The notes beneath the pieces are model-generated. The model was given only the letters and a program-made list of their open reading frames with translations, had not been told where the DNA came from and ran no database searches. This document shows, in pieces, positions 1 to 11,481 of a DNA stretch of 64,000 bases; the stretch's first letter is position 1, and each line of letters opens with the position of its first letter. The translations under genes were made by a program, and so were the position numbers. The stretch is taken from the NCBI GenBank assembly GCA_001949185.1, contig BDGG01000005.1, positions 1,601,249-1,665,248 on the forward strand, given 5' to 3'. This stretch comes from Ramazzottius varieornatus (lineage: Eukaryota > Tardigrada > Eutardigrada > Parachela > Ramazzottiidae).

Positions 1-107
1 CAATACAGGAGCTGACTGGGCTTACCCGGGAATAACTGAACGGCTTCTAGAGGCTTGTTCTACGCAGTAGCAACGAAGGAGGGCGAACGCGGAGTCTTGG
101 AGGTAGT

Positions 108-530
108 GTTGTACATTACACGCAGATGGTCCGTGTGATGTGAAGTGTAATGTAAAATAGTGTAGTTGTAAAAGTGTGATTACATTTTACACTAGTTTAC
201 ATTTTACAGACCGAGCGGTTTTTAACGCCTGAAAGTGACAAGGAGCGACGAAAACGACGAACCAGCTATGTCTATGTTTGCATAGAATATAGATCTTAGT
301 AACTGTCTTCCAGACAAAGATAAGAATACGGTTGCAGAATGACCATACTCAGGAAGTCTTTGACATTTTTCTGCGTAAGTCAGCCGAATTTTAGATTTCT
401 GGCGGCAAAATACTCAAAAATACCGCAGATTCTGGCAGGTAAAAGTTGTAATTACGTTTTACATTTACATTACAACTTCCCCGTGGTTGCAATGTCGTGT
501 AAAAGTGAAATTGTAATGTAAAATGTAATG
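108..530. repeat. TGTAATGTAAA-rich repeat region
   Basis: Two clusters, about 108-210 and 433-530, repeat short strings such as GTGTAATGTAAAAT together with their reverse complements (ATTACATTTTACAC). Single strands could therefore fold back. No convincing protein reading is seen in bases 1-699; this AT-rich repeat plus unremarkable sequence fills the space upstream of the DHRS1-like gene. Confidence 0.55.
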
Positions 531-699
531 CTCATCACTACTTGGAGGTAGGTGGTTGGCAAGCTTAGTTGAGTTCACAGTTACGGTATGCTTATCGCTT
601 ATCACGTTTTGTTGTTGACTTGTTGCAGTCGCGGTCGTCAAAACTCAATAGGCGCACGGTTTTCGTTGTGCTACTCATCAAAGAAAAGGACCTGGAAGA

Positions 700-2561
700 A
701 TGGCACTGGCCGGAAAAGTTGCATTGGTGACGGGAGCAACTCGCGGGATTGGAAAAGGAATTGCTTTACAGTTGGCTACTGCTGGAGCTACGGTCTATAT
801 TACAGGTTCGCTCGCAATCGTTTGCAACTGAAATCGTGGTCTGGACTCTAGATCCAAGATAGATGGTTGTGCATCGCATATTTATGACCATTGTTGTTTG
901 TGAGAATGTGGAAAGAATGGAACTTGACTTGTGTGTGGGCTGTGGGCAAAGCTCAGGTGACAGGTGGATCACCGTGGATGGGGTCATACCGTGGAGGCAA
1001 AGCTATTTCAAATTCAATCTGGGCAAGGGGACACCAAACTAAAGGGCGAGGGCAGCCAGATTAACAGCTGCGATCTCGCTGAAAGACCAAAACTCAGTGA
1101 GTCCCAACCCATACTTTTCCAGGTCGAACCCTCCAGTCACGAGAAGGCGCTCCTGCACCCGGAAGCCTGAACGAGACGGAAAAAGAGGTACTTCTGCACA
1201 AGATACGCTGTTGCATTTTGCATGTTTTCTTATGTAGAACAAAAAGTATTGCTTACGATTGCTATGGCAAAGCGCTATGTACAGCACTGGACAGTACATG
1301 CGGGTGTGCCTGACGGGTCTGTCATCTGTAACAGGAGTCTCTGCTTGTAGGTTGAGAATCGAGGTGGACGATGCATCGCAGTGGCTTGCGACCACTCTCG
1401 AGATTCGGACATCGATTCGCTCTTCGACCAAATCAACCGCGAACAGAATGGAAGGTTGGACATTTTGGGTACGTTTATGAATACTGTAGATCATCAGTAG
1501 CGTCATATGACCCATAATCATGATGATTTATTCGGACAGTGAACAACGCATATAGTGCTGTGGACGCTATCATGCAGAACTCTGGCAAGCCCTTCTGGAC
1601 GCTCCCGCCAACCTTTTGGGACGAGGTGAACAACGTCGGACTACGGTATGGTATATTCCTTCCCTATACGGTACTAGAAATCCGGTCGTTATTTTGACCA
1701 ATCAAGTTGAGCAGGAACCACTACATCTGCGCTGTGAAAGCTTCTCAAATGATGGTAGCCAGGAAGTCAGGCTTGATTGTGAATATTTCTTCTATGGGTG
1801 GACTGTTGTACCTCTTCACTCCCGCTTATGGAGTGGGGAAAACAGCGGTATGTTTTCCCGATTCTCCGAAGCACCTGTGGGTTGATGTTTTCCTTTATGG
1901 GACCTCACATCGGCCTAACATTTCTTCCTTTGTTTTGTAGTGTGATCGCATGGCTGCGGATTGTGCAATCGAACTGAAGAAGCAGAACGTTGCTTTTGTC
2001 AGTCTGTGGCCAGGCCCAGTGCAGACGGAACTCGTCAAGAAGAATATTCTGGAACCCATGCGACAGAACCAAGATCGGGCAGGACAAAGTGATAGCAATG
2101 TGGCGGAACATCGAGAGCAGTCTAGGACCACTGCTGTCCACCGGATGTTCGAGCAAGGTGAAACTCCAGAGTTCGCTGGAAAATGCATCGTCGCTCTAGC
2201 TCAAGGTAGTGCCTTGCGCATTCCTTCTTCTCTCTTAGCGTTGTTCGGTTCGTATCGGTACCGCAAGAATTTTGTTTCCTGCAGATGCTGGACTCATGAA
2301 GAAGACTGGCCGCGTTCTTACCACCGCGGACCTTGGTCAAGAGTACTCGCTGTGCGATGTCGACGGTAAGACCGTTACTAAGTTTTGTTTGCAAACCCAC
2401 TGAATAAACGTATCCCGACTTCTGCAGGTCGGAGCTACAGCGGTACTCGTAGCTTGAAGTACATCCTGCAGATCGTTGGTTGGACCAAAGCGTCAGAATA
2501 CGTTCCGTCCTTCATCGCCATCCCGAAATTTGTGTACAACGCTTACTATGGGCGTTTTTAA
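700..2561 (+). CDS. DHRS1: Short-chain dehydrogenase/reductase, DHRS1-like
   Basis: This is a classical SDR oxidoreductase using NAD(P)H, closest by eye to DHRS1. The start at 700 opens [20 protein letters not shown], which holds the TGxxxGxG cofactor motif. Spliced exons read on through a segment ending NETEKE (about 1120-1190), then [16 protein letters not shown] (about 1350-1470), then [13 protein letters not shown] (from about 1540) with the NNA motif. A further exon (from about 1716) carries the catalytic serine region NISSMGG and the YGVGK form of YxxxK, followed by [26 protein letters not shown]. The last exon ends [11 protein letters not shown] and stop at 2559-2561. About six introns, all GT-AG with matching phases. 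The family reduces steroids and carbonyl compounds, often at the ER; substrate here is inferred only. The reading frame looks intact. Confidence 0.9.
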
Positions 2562-2824
2562 CTGAGAACGATGCTTGTAGGTTTGTCTTTTGATTGAAAA
2601 CTGGTTTGTTTTATACCGGTCGTTCAAGAAAGCGCTTTCCAGGTCGCTCTTTCAACTTATTCGTCTTTGAATGTATATATCATATCTCAATATCTGCCAT
2701 ATTTTCATTCAGTTTTATTCTTAGATACACTTTTCCTTGCCACTTGACATGTCTGGCCATCTGATGTTAACAAAAAAATCTTATGAGACGACTGTGAAGG
2801 CACCGCTATTCTTTCTCAAACTAA

Positions 2825-5317
2825 TCATCTGGTATCTTTTGCCAGCTTTTCGTGTCTCTTCTTGACGTGCTTGGGTACTTTATGCTGTCGCTTTTCTTTC
2901 TTTTCTTCCCTTACGGCCTTCTTCCTCTCCTGGAAGATCAAGACAGGTTATGATCATCGAGTCTCCAATCTGCACAAACTTGTCCGACTAAAATAATGAT
3001 GGCGCCTGGAAAAAAGCGTCGATATTTTACCTTCTTGGAATTCTGCGATTCATCCCGAGGACGAGCAGAACTGGCTGTCGTTTTCATGTTGGCTTCTTCG
3101 TTCTCGTTCTCCTCATCTTCCAGTTCTTCCGACGACTCTTCCTGTATCATAAAAACGAATAGAGCTTAATCCAACCTGCTTACATTACATCAGAAGTCCG
3201 TCAACTTCATTCGTCCACAGCACACACCTCTTCGAGTGCACCACCAGTCTTCACCGGCGCGACATTCTTGTACAGCAGATCTTCATCGTGTCCAGTCGTC
3301 ACTTTTCTCACATCTTTCTCCGCATCGATAACTTCGTTCAACTTCTGGGGAATGAACGATTTCTTAAAAACTTCTTCTGTGACTTTTTCCTGCTCCGTGA
3401 AGTCAGCGCCTCTAGACTGCGCTTCCTCGACCATTCTGTCCAGCATTTCTTCATCACCTTCTTTTCGTTCGGTGACTTGTACGACGTACTCGAAGAGTTC
3501 GCGAACGGTTAGCGTCAGTGCTCCAGCCTTCTGGAAGAAGCTAGTCATATTGGTACAATCCGTTCGAAGAAACTCCAGAGAATGCGGATGATCGTGCTCG
3601 ACTGACTGCGAAACGTCGATGATGCAAAGTTCACCTGGAAAATATGGTGAGTTAGTGTCTATAAATGGAGGCGCAGGCAAAACGTACAAGATCGTTATCA
3701 CAAGTGGCTCGCGCTTCCAGCCGAAAACAATGAAAATGTACGCCACATAAAATAATGATCTTCCAGGTTTAATTTACCAACCTCCTAAACAATTCAACCA
3801 GCGCAAACTCTTCTTTTACCTTTGTGGTAAAGGATGTTGAATTCACTCAAGTCAGCATGGACCAGTCGACAATCCCGGAACATTCTTCTCATCATTAAGC
3901 AGCAGCTTCTATACAGACGAACAGCTTCAGTCTCTGACAAGTCGACTTCTTTCAGCTTGGGAGAAGGCCAGCCATCCTCTCCCATAAATTCCATTATGAG
4001 CACATGACCCCGCAAAATGACTGGTTCCGGGACATTAACACCACCTTGGCGTAACCTTCATCAGCGAAATGTCAGGTCAACTGACTAGACGCGCGAGCCG
4101 AATATGAAACAAGAATCACCGACCTGGCCAAATTGCGCATTTCCTTCTCCGCCCATGTACGAACCATCTTCCGCGGATTATGCCGACTATAGCCGTGTCT
4201 CCAGCGAAATTCCCCACTGACATATTTGTCGCGATCCTTGAAGGTAAGGATGGACGTTTTGTAAATCTGCAAAAAGGATGAAAGCAGTGAGGCAACCGGA
4301 AGAAGGTGATGAGGAAGTTTCTGCCTGACAGATAATCGAAAAATATCGATTCCGAAACCAAAACCCAAGCAGAGACATTTTTCTGAATACTGAAATATTC
4401 AGACACAACAGGAACATCAATAAGCATACATTGGACACAAAGAATGAAAGGTCGACGTATGACGGATCACATTGCGCACGAACCAGCATGCATGCGCACT
4501 AGGACAGCTTCGGCGCTCCACGCATGCAGGTGTCTGATTTCTCTCTAACCGTCGACCCAGTATCCCATTGCGCAACGGCGAGCTACCGTTCAAACACACG
4601 CCTGACGTCAGCGATACATACATATTTAAGCCCGATGCCAAGATGTTCATAGTCAGTTTATGGTTGATATAGTGCGCGAAGGTTTAACATAAGTCACATA
4701 TCGTGGTTCTTCGATCGTTCGACGTACCTTGATAGCTAAATGCCTGTCATACGAATCCGTTGCGTGATAAACATTAGCTTCTTTCCCGGTACTGATACAG
4801 CCATCAATTCCCGTAATTGCATGCTTGTTAAGGAGCTTATACAGGATCATTCGAGTGCGAGGATCCAGGACTTGCTCGACTGTCGCGCGGTCCATCTTGT
4901 CTTTGACGCGCATTCGGTCGTTTTCCGCCTTCTTCATATTTGCTGTAATGAAAATTCCCATCAGACCATTCAAACCAGATTTTTGCACGAAACACCCGTA
5001 CCGTTCAAGGAATTCAGTGTGCTGCTAGACATCTTCGGGCCTTGGTAGTACGAAGCCAGTTCGAGGTTGTTGGAGAATCGATCCAGACTTCTGGGCTGGA
5101 AAGTTTTCGCTCCGGCAGTAGCTGACATGTCTCGCTGTCCTGTGCTGCTGTGCGAGAAATCCTTCGTTTCCAGTGAGTACTCGTTGTTGAAGAAGGAGTT
5201 CTCGTAGTCGTCTTCTCCGCTATCTGAGTAATCATCCGAAGAGCAAAGACCCTTCTCTGCTTCTAATTCAGGGAGCATCTTCTCGTCCAGGGTGTTGCTC
5301 AGTACATTGGTAGCCAT
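2825..5317 (-). CDS. RIOK1: Atypical serine/threonine kinase RIO1
   Basis: RIO1 is a cytoplasmic kinase/ATPase needed for late maturation of the 40S ribosomal subunit. The start (ATG at 5317) gives [13 protein letters not shown], then an acidic stretch [14 protein letters not shown] typical of RIO1 N-termini. Exon 4.70-4.99 kb holds the nucleotide loop [14 protein letters not shown] and the lysine strand HLAIKV. Exon 3.80-4.02 kb holds the catalytic loop [14 protein letters not shown], and the next exon has the metal-binding [20 protein letters not shown], a RIO1 signature. The C-terminus (about 2825-2935) is highly basic, ending in [15 protein letters not shown], as in other RIO1 proteins. 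A CAG lies just before the start, so a 5' UTR intron is likely. All key kinase residues are visible and the gene looks functional. Confidence 0.94.
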
Positions 5318-5564
5318 TCCTGGAAACAAGAAGACTCTCAAACCACACAGAGGACAAATATTCGACGCTGGGCTTCTCGGTGCAGTTCTGATAGACACGA
5401 CCAGGGTCACCAGACACCGACACGACCACAACGTTTCTGCCGGAAGTTCAGCAAATTTTGAGATTTGCGGTTTTGCGTCCCACCCAAGGGAGATTCGAAG
5501 AGTCACCACACTTTACGGTAGATCAGCATCAGACACTGACAGACAGCAGGTTGTCAGCACTCAG

Positions 5565-6168
5565 CAGGGTTGTTAACGGATGATCAGACAGTCATCCGGA
5601 TGGGATTAGATACCGATCCGGGTGGATCCGGAAAGCAGTCGGATGGATGGAACTTTCATCCGAATCGGTTGCCGATGGATGGGTCTTCTATCCGGATGAT
5701 CCGGATCTTGTCCGGATAAAAACTCGAAGCTTGGCTTAGAGACTTACAGATGACACAACGAATTATAATTCGTAGGTCCTAACATGCTGTGTTGCTGGAC
5801 AGCATAGACGATACAGTTTAATAATCCTCCGTCAACATAGTCTGCATGTACTCGAAAACTAAATCCCAAGACCTTAAATGACAAGACAGATTGCGTAAAC
5901 AAAACTACGCTCTAAAGACAAGCTTGTAGTGAGATTGCGAATTCCTGTCGGATTACCCGCTGGTGTTTTGGACTGTTTGATTGCGCGTTAGTAGTTTTGG
6001 TGCTATCCGGACAGGAAGCCGGATGGATGGAGAGCTCATCCGGATCCCATCCGGATGGATAGAATCTCTATCCGGTTAACAGCTGGATGGATAGAATACC
6101 TATCCAATCCAACTTTTATACGATTAATCCGGATCCATCCGATGTCGGATTGGATATTAACAACCCTA
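5565..6168. mobile_element. hAT-like non-autonomous element (604 bp)
   Basis: Ends are CAGGGTTGTTAAC on the left and TTAACAACCCTA on the right, matching over about 11 bases as inverted repeats. Directly outside lie gcactcag (5557-5564) and gcattcag (6169-6176), an 8-bp duplication with one mismatch, as expected for hAT elements. Each end is followed by about 130 bases rich in CCGGATGGAT-type repeats in both orientations (5590-5720 and 6005-6150), probable subterminal transposase sites. The centre (5720-6000) has no coding potential, so this would be a MITE-like deletion derivative. Confidence 0.7.
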
Positions 6169-6176
6169 GCATTCAG

Positions 6177-6628
6177 CATAGTAATGCTGAGAAGGGTCCG
6201 AAAAATAATTCGAATTTCTGTTCTCCAACCTGCCGGGGTGATCTGCCTGTGCACATCAAAATGCACAGGTGTACACCACGCACGAAATCATTGAACCAGT
6301 CTGCGCGTTGTTTGATCGAAAAAGAACAAATAGTTTGCACGCATGTGCTCGTCAGACTGCGAAACCGCTGAGCTGTGGAAAAAAGGGCTGTACCAGGAGA
6401 CAAGCCGGGCCTGCCATCCATGAAAACCAACAATCAATCGTTGAGTAATGCGGAATATTGATTTCAATTCGAATAGATAACGCCATCATAACGCACTCTG
6501 CGTAAGTGTAATGTGATAAAACCTATCGTGGCAAAGCCTGGGTGGTTTGCGGCCAATCGTAAAAACGGTTTTTATTTTATGCGGTCGAACATTCCCACAC
6601 AAACACTGGCTGCAAAACGGCCACGCTA
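6177..6628. other. Intergenic, no gene seen
   Basis: This is spacer between the hAT-like element and the Tc1/mariner-class element. It holds a short internal palindrome around 6244-6275 (CTGTGCACATCAAAATGCACAG) but no reading frame that resembles a protein. Confidence 0.4.
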
Positions 6629-6861
6629 AGGTCGGGATCACAACAGGGAGGGGAGCACTCTCGTACAGAGAAATTTCTGAGCCGCTGCCCAGATCCCTTC
6701 CTAGAGAAAATCTTGAGCGATCTTCCGACTTCGGAAATCGTTTTGCATGTTTTGATTGACAGGATTTGCTCTTGGTCATCCCGCCATCGGGGATATTTTT
6801 CTTGATTGTCCGCACGCTACAGACCAACCCGCCCACCGTGGACCTTGGACTCTGACGTCAG
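6629..6861. repeat. Left 233-bp terminal inverted repeat
   Basis: It matches 9018-9250 in reverse complement with about one visible mismatch (gggatcac against gtgattcc). The inner boundary is CTGACGTCAG, itself a short palindrome, after which the two arms diverge. Confidence 0.9.
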
Positions 6862-7164
6862 CAGGCAAAAAATGAAATCTGTTGCGTGCGTGAAATGTAA
6901 AAGGTATCGGCACAGACGATATTTTTATCGGCCTTCTGGCATCTGACCTTCATGCTGCACGTTGGAAAACGATAGAGTCGAGACAACTTCTTTGTTGTCT
7001 TCTCCTATCGCAGCTGGAAAGTATGAAGAGTCGGCCAGGAAAAAACTGGAGAGAAGAGCCTCCATCAAACACAAGCGAAAACCGTCTCCTCAGTTTTCAA
7101 ATGCACCACAGTATTCTACAATAGCGTATACCGTAGTCGGACAAAACTAATAGGAAGCTGAGAG

Positions 7165-8801
7165 ATGTCTTCCAGTTCTTCTCTGTATCCCGTGGATGTG
7201 AGGCATATTGCTCATCTATGGAAAGTGCTGGGTCAGTCGTTTTTTGGGTTCAATAAATATACTCTGACCACTCTAGCAGGTCGCCGTATGGCAATCGCGC
7301 ATCTGTGCCAGCGAAGTCCACGCACCATCCAGAACATCACTACGAACTGGGATTTGATAACTGGTCCACCGAGCGGAACTGCAGTCGAGAGCAACACCGT
7401 TCCGGAAGATGACGTAAATAAAACCTTGGACCCGGTTGTATGGGGTGTTACGTCGAATGGGCTTCCGATATCGGGATCGGTCGACTAAACACCTGTTTGG
7501 TGACCCAAGCCTCAAAGTCAGGCGCATCCGTTACATCCGAGCGGTTCGTCAGTTTCGACAGAAGAATGCCCTGATTGCCTTCCTGGATGAGACTTGGTTA
7601 TACGAGAACTACCAATTTCGCAAGAGTTGGATCGAACTCGACGAAGAAAAATCCACCGGCACAGCCGAAATCTTGTGCAAGGACTGCGGACAGTCGCATC
7701 CAAGTGGATGGGGAAAGCGTCTGGTCATTTTCGACGTGGTGACGGATAGGGGATTCTTTCCCGGATGTGGACTTATCTGGGAAGCCTCAAAGCACACTGG
7801 GGACTACCACGGGAATTTCAACTACCAAAACTAAGAGAAGCCAGTCTGTCAAATCACCAATCAAATTTTGTATGATCTGTTTTGATGGTCTTTTCATTCG
7901 GAAGAGATTTGCTCGTTGCACCAGGTCAATCAAGTGGCTTGATTTTGAGAAAATTAAAAAACAGTGGGTCAAAATTAAGTTTTTTGAGTATATCTCGCAA
8001 ACCATTGGTTAGATCTTTCCGGTCCGAGCAGACAAAATGAAGATGTCGACTGAGTCTTTCTGATTGTGAAAGAATTTGTGATGAAACTCTTACCGTGACG
8101 GAATGCCAATGCTTCAAGTTCTCGATGACGTCATGATAAATTTTGGCTGTTATGGTTTTAGGTTCATGAAGGAGGTGGTGGTTCCCCGTTTGAAAGAATT
8201 TGCTCGGCTCAACGGATATGACACGGATGTGATCGTGCTGGATAACGCAAGTTATCATTCCCGCTTGATGCCACAGTTCAGAAGACCCAAGAGAGTGAAG
8301 AAAGAAATCCAGCAGTGGCTGACTGACCATAGGATCGAGTTCGGTGCGCGGGAACTGGTGGCCGAGCTGTGGCAGAAGGTGACGGACTTTCTGAAAAATC
8401 ACGTGGGCGACAGGTACTACATGGATGACTATTTGAAGACCGAAGAAGGCATCGAGACAGTTCGTCTGCCGCACTACCACTGTGACTTCAACCCGATTGA
8501 AAAATGCTGGGCCCGCCGCAAAGGGTACGTCGCCAAGCAAAACACCACCAGTAAGCTGCCTGACCTGATCAAGCTGTGGGAAGAATCTGCTGATATATTC
8601 AAGCCAGAAGACTTCCCCAAGCTCTTCGCCCATTGCATCAAGCTTGAGGATGACTACTGGGATATCGACACAAAGGAAGACCGCATTGAGGCAGTTGGTG
8701 ACGAGCAAGCCGATGAGGACGCTGCTGAAGAGGGCGGAGACCTGGAGCCCCTGGATCAAGATCTTGACGATAACAATGACCTAGCTTTGCTTCCGTTTTA
8801 G
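7165..8801 (+). pseudogene. DDE transposase of the Tc1/mariner-class element, probably broken
   Basis: The N-terminal part (7165 on) reads as a helix-turn-helix region with LAGRRMAIAHLCQRSPRTIQ. The catalytic residues are visible in order: first Asp in FLDETWLYENY (about 7580), second Asp in VIVLDNASYHSR (about 8240), and third acidic residue in HCDFNPIEKCWARRKGYVA (about 8480). The frame changes near 7415-7420, where one frame stops just before YGVLRRMGFRYR of the next, suggesting a one- or two-base indel. Between GDYHGNFNYQN (ending 7834) and FMKEVVVPRLKE (from 8161) lie about 325 non-coding bases. The right side ends in a good acceptor (GGTTTTAG), but no clean GT donor is seen on the left. 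The last 45 residues are very acidic, which is unusual for this family. Confidence 0.75.
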
Positions 8802-9017
8802 TGTCTTTACCGTGTCCCGCTTGATTACGAAATTCGTCCCACGCCCGAAATACTTTGTAGATTCAAAGGAAATGATTATCCCTCATTACCATAAATTAGC
8901 CGAACCCTTATTACAACGTAGAACTTTTCCTGTAAAGACTGCGGACGGCTTGGGCGCTTGCTGTGGTACCCGATGTAAAACGCGGAAGTATGGGACAAAA
9001 CTTTCAAAACAGGTTGA

Positions 9018-9250
9018 CTGACGTCAGAGTCCAAGGTCCACGGTGGGCGGGTTGGTCTGTAGCGTGCGGACAATCAAGAAAAATATCCCCGATGGCGGGA
9101 TGACCAAGAGCAAATCCTGTCAATCAAAACATGCAAAACGATTTCCGAAGTCGGAAGATCGCTCAAGATTTTCTCTAGGAAGGGATCTGGGCAGCGGCTC
9201 AGAAATTTCTCTGTACGAGAGTGCTCCCCTCCCTGTTGTGATTCCGACCT
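9018..9250. repeat. Right 233-bp terminal inverted repeat
   Basis: Reverse complement of 6629-6861. Its outer end is followed at once by the TA target duplication at 9251-9252. Confidence 0.9.
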
Positions 9251-9252
9251 TA

Positions 9253-11103
9253 GATTGTTACAGATTCCGCTATATTTCGCATTACTTAGTCATTGATTGT
9301 TGTTCTTGTGGATGGCAGGCTCGTACTGCTTCCCGGTGCGTCTGATGGTCTGAGTGATCCGACATCCACGCTGATCTGCTAGACTCACTAATTTTCGGGA
9401 CTGACAGAGTGGGACGACTGCTAAGTTATGATGGCTCTCAGCCTAAATAACTCCGTCCAACTCCGGGTGCCTGTGTCATGTTATAGATTCTCACCAGGGT
9501 TCGTAATGAAGGGCTTGGTGGTGGACGGACTCATGTTGAGAGAATATGTTGAGGCCATTGAGCAGAATATTAAGGAGGGTACTTGCATTGGTTTGCGTTG
9601 TATGTAGCTGGATCGAGTGGCGTACGTGGAAAGGCAGTGCGACGAGGTGGTGTTGAGTGTACGATGTAAGAAGTTTATTGAGAGCCAATGAGCTTCGTGT
9701 TGGCTTGGTAAAGGCAGGGATATTTTCAGTGGTAGATGGAAGAAAGCGAAGGAGAGAAGGTCGGTCGTGTCGTCTGCTTTGGTGGAAGTTATTGTGCGGA
9801 AGTTGACTGTACGCTTGGCCGACTTTAGATAGGATTGCTCAGTATGATGTTGATGACTAGGCTGGGAAGAATGGCTGTAAATACTGATAAGGGTTCAAAA
9901 TCTCGAGAGAAGGAGATTAAGGATCCAAGTGCGCCGCCATCGCTGAGCCAAGCTTGTGACTGAGCTTGGCGAGAGAGTGAACGGAATGTGCTCGTGAGAA
10001 TGAAGCCACGGCGACGTAGCTTTCATTTTGCTCATTTTCCGTTGTCTATGCCATGGACGACGGCGTACGAAGCTTGTCTGCATATATGCGCTGACGGCGT
10101 TTATTCCCGTTTCGTTGCTGCTAGTATCATACTTTTGGTGTACGAGGAGAGAGGCCCAGCTTTTTTAACGAGCTTACTTTGCTAAGCCAAATTCTGAAGG
10201 TAGTGCTGCGAATCTAAACTACAACCAGTTAGCGCAGTTAGCGGCTGAGCAGAAGTTAGCCAAGTTTTAGCCAGTTAGCATTCACAGTTCAGTTTAGGCC
10301 TTGATTCAGTGATCGGCAAGTCCACCGAGAGATTCAGATAAATCTGTCAAAGCAATGCGTTTTCGCTCGGAAGTTAGCAAAGTTGTAGCCGTTCCGTTTT
10401 TGGATGAAAACGGCTGTGTTGCGTCATCATTAACCCTGAGCACACTTTCAGAAATGTTCCATTCTGCTCGGTTCGACACATATGTGCTTTATCTGGCTTG
10501 ACTTGTTCTGCCCTCTGTAGAGAGAGTGCTTCCTAATATCGGATGCCATCTTCGAATGGCTTCCACTCTGCAATTTCTCTCGTCACGATCTTCCAATGTT
10601 CCCAACTTCTGTCTGCCGCAGAATGAAGCAAGGTTGTGGGAGATACTTGTGAATTAATTTGTAATTTCAGGATCTGATGGCTTTTGAGAAATTCGTTAGT
10701 TAGAAAAGTAGTAACCAGTTTGGCGACTTAGAAAAGTTGGGTCTTGCTCCTCGTACCTGAGAAGTATCCTGTTGTTCGGACAGGAATCATTGAATCAAAG
10801 CTCGTACGATTGGCAAAATTCGCAAGTTGGCTGAATTCGCTCCGCAAAGCTCGCAAAATTCGAAAGACATGACTTGCCTCATTGAGTCCAGAAATTGAAA
10901 CGGACTTTCTATGTGCACGAGGGGGCAAACCTTGTGACCATGGCCAATGACGTACCGTTTTTTGTCGTTGACTCTTTAGTTGATCGTGAAGATATAACGA
11001 TGCTACTGATCTTGATGGGCTGACCACTGGTAGATGACCACTGGTAGAAGTATCTGCGACACGAAGCCCGGGAGAAACAAAGTGTACGGAGGCGCAAAGC
11101 AGG
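9253..11103. other. Gene-poor spacer
   Basis: No protein family is recognisable on either strand in about 1.85 kb. The only structure noticed is a loose clustering of the string AGTTAGC and variants between 10226 and 10390, and a short tandem repeat of TGACCACTGGTAGA at 11022-11049. It probably represents old transposon debris between the two DNA elements. Confidence 0.5.
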
Positions 11104-11135
11104 TCGGCAAATTGGGTAGCTACCCAATTTGCCGA
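11104..11135. repeat. Perfect 32-bp palindrome
   Basis: TCGGCAAATTGGGTAG is followed immediately by its exact reverse complement, with no spacer. The centre is TAGCTA. No gene overlaps it. Confidence 0.95.
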
Positions 11136-11171
11136 TCAGTCAGAAATCAAGCTGTGGTTGATTTGAACCGC

Positions 11172-11282
11172 TAGCATGTCGTGTCATGTCATGTCATATC
11201 ATATAGCATGAGAGGCCACGCCCTTCGGGGCATTACATGACATGACATGACAAGCAACATGACACAATATACGACATGACCA
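11172..11282. repeat. Fold-back repeat of GTCAT / ATGAC units
   Basis: The left arm is made of GTCATGTCAT-type units (about 11176-11210) and the right arm of ATGACATGACATGAC (about 11235-11252) and further ACATGAC copies to 11282. The loop contains CCACGCCCTTCGGGGC, itself able to pair. It looks like a simple-sequence hairpin. Confidence 0.7.
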
Positions 11283-11481
11283 AAAACATGTAAGGTAAAT
11301 CAGAGAAAATCCGTGAAAATCGGGAGGTCTAAACAAACTTCCGATTTTCGACGTGTTCCTTCGCAACCTGCCAGTTCCGTTGAATTCGTGAAATTTGTAC
11401 ATAATCCCTGCGTTGTCTTTTCGTAGTTAGATAACTTCGATTCAGTTCGACTTCGTTTGACTTGGCTCGACTGACCGCGTA

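Larger units (their letters stand above)
6629..9250. mobile_element. Tc1/mariner (IS630)-class DNA transposon, 2622 bp
   Basis: The element begins AGGTCGGGATCACAACAGGG and ends with its reverse complement bearing one mismatch. A TA dinucleotide flanks each end (6627-6628 and 9251-9252), the target duplication expected of the Tc1/mariner superfamily. The inverted repeats are 233 bp each, long for the superfamily. Between them lies a DDE transposase on the + strand (7165-8801). The arms are almost identical, implying either recent insertion or gene conversion, yet the transposase frame appears broken. Confidence 0.88.

Noticed and set aside
5280-5330. Trans-spliced leader acceptors before start codons (RIOK1, XPC)
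   Set aside because: Acceptor-like CCAG or CTCTAG precedes some starts, but ordinary 5' UTR introns explain this equally well and no leader gene is visible.
8103-8759. Long minus-strand open frame opposite the transposase (277 codons, 7926-8759)
   Set aside because: It mirrors the DDE-coding + strand, which has recognised catalytic motifs; the minus frame has no family resemblance.
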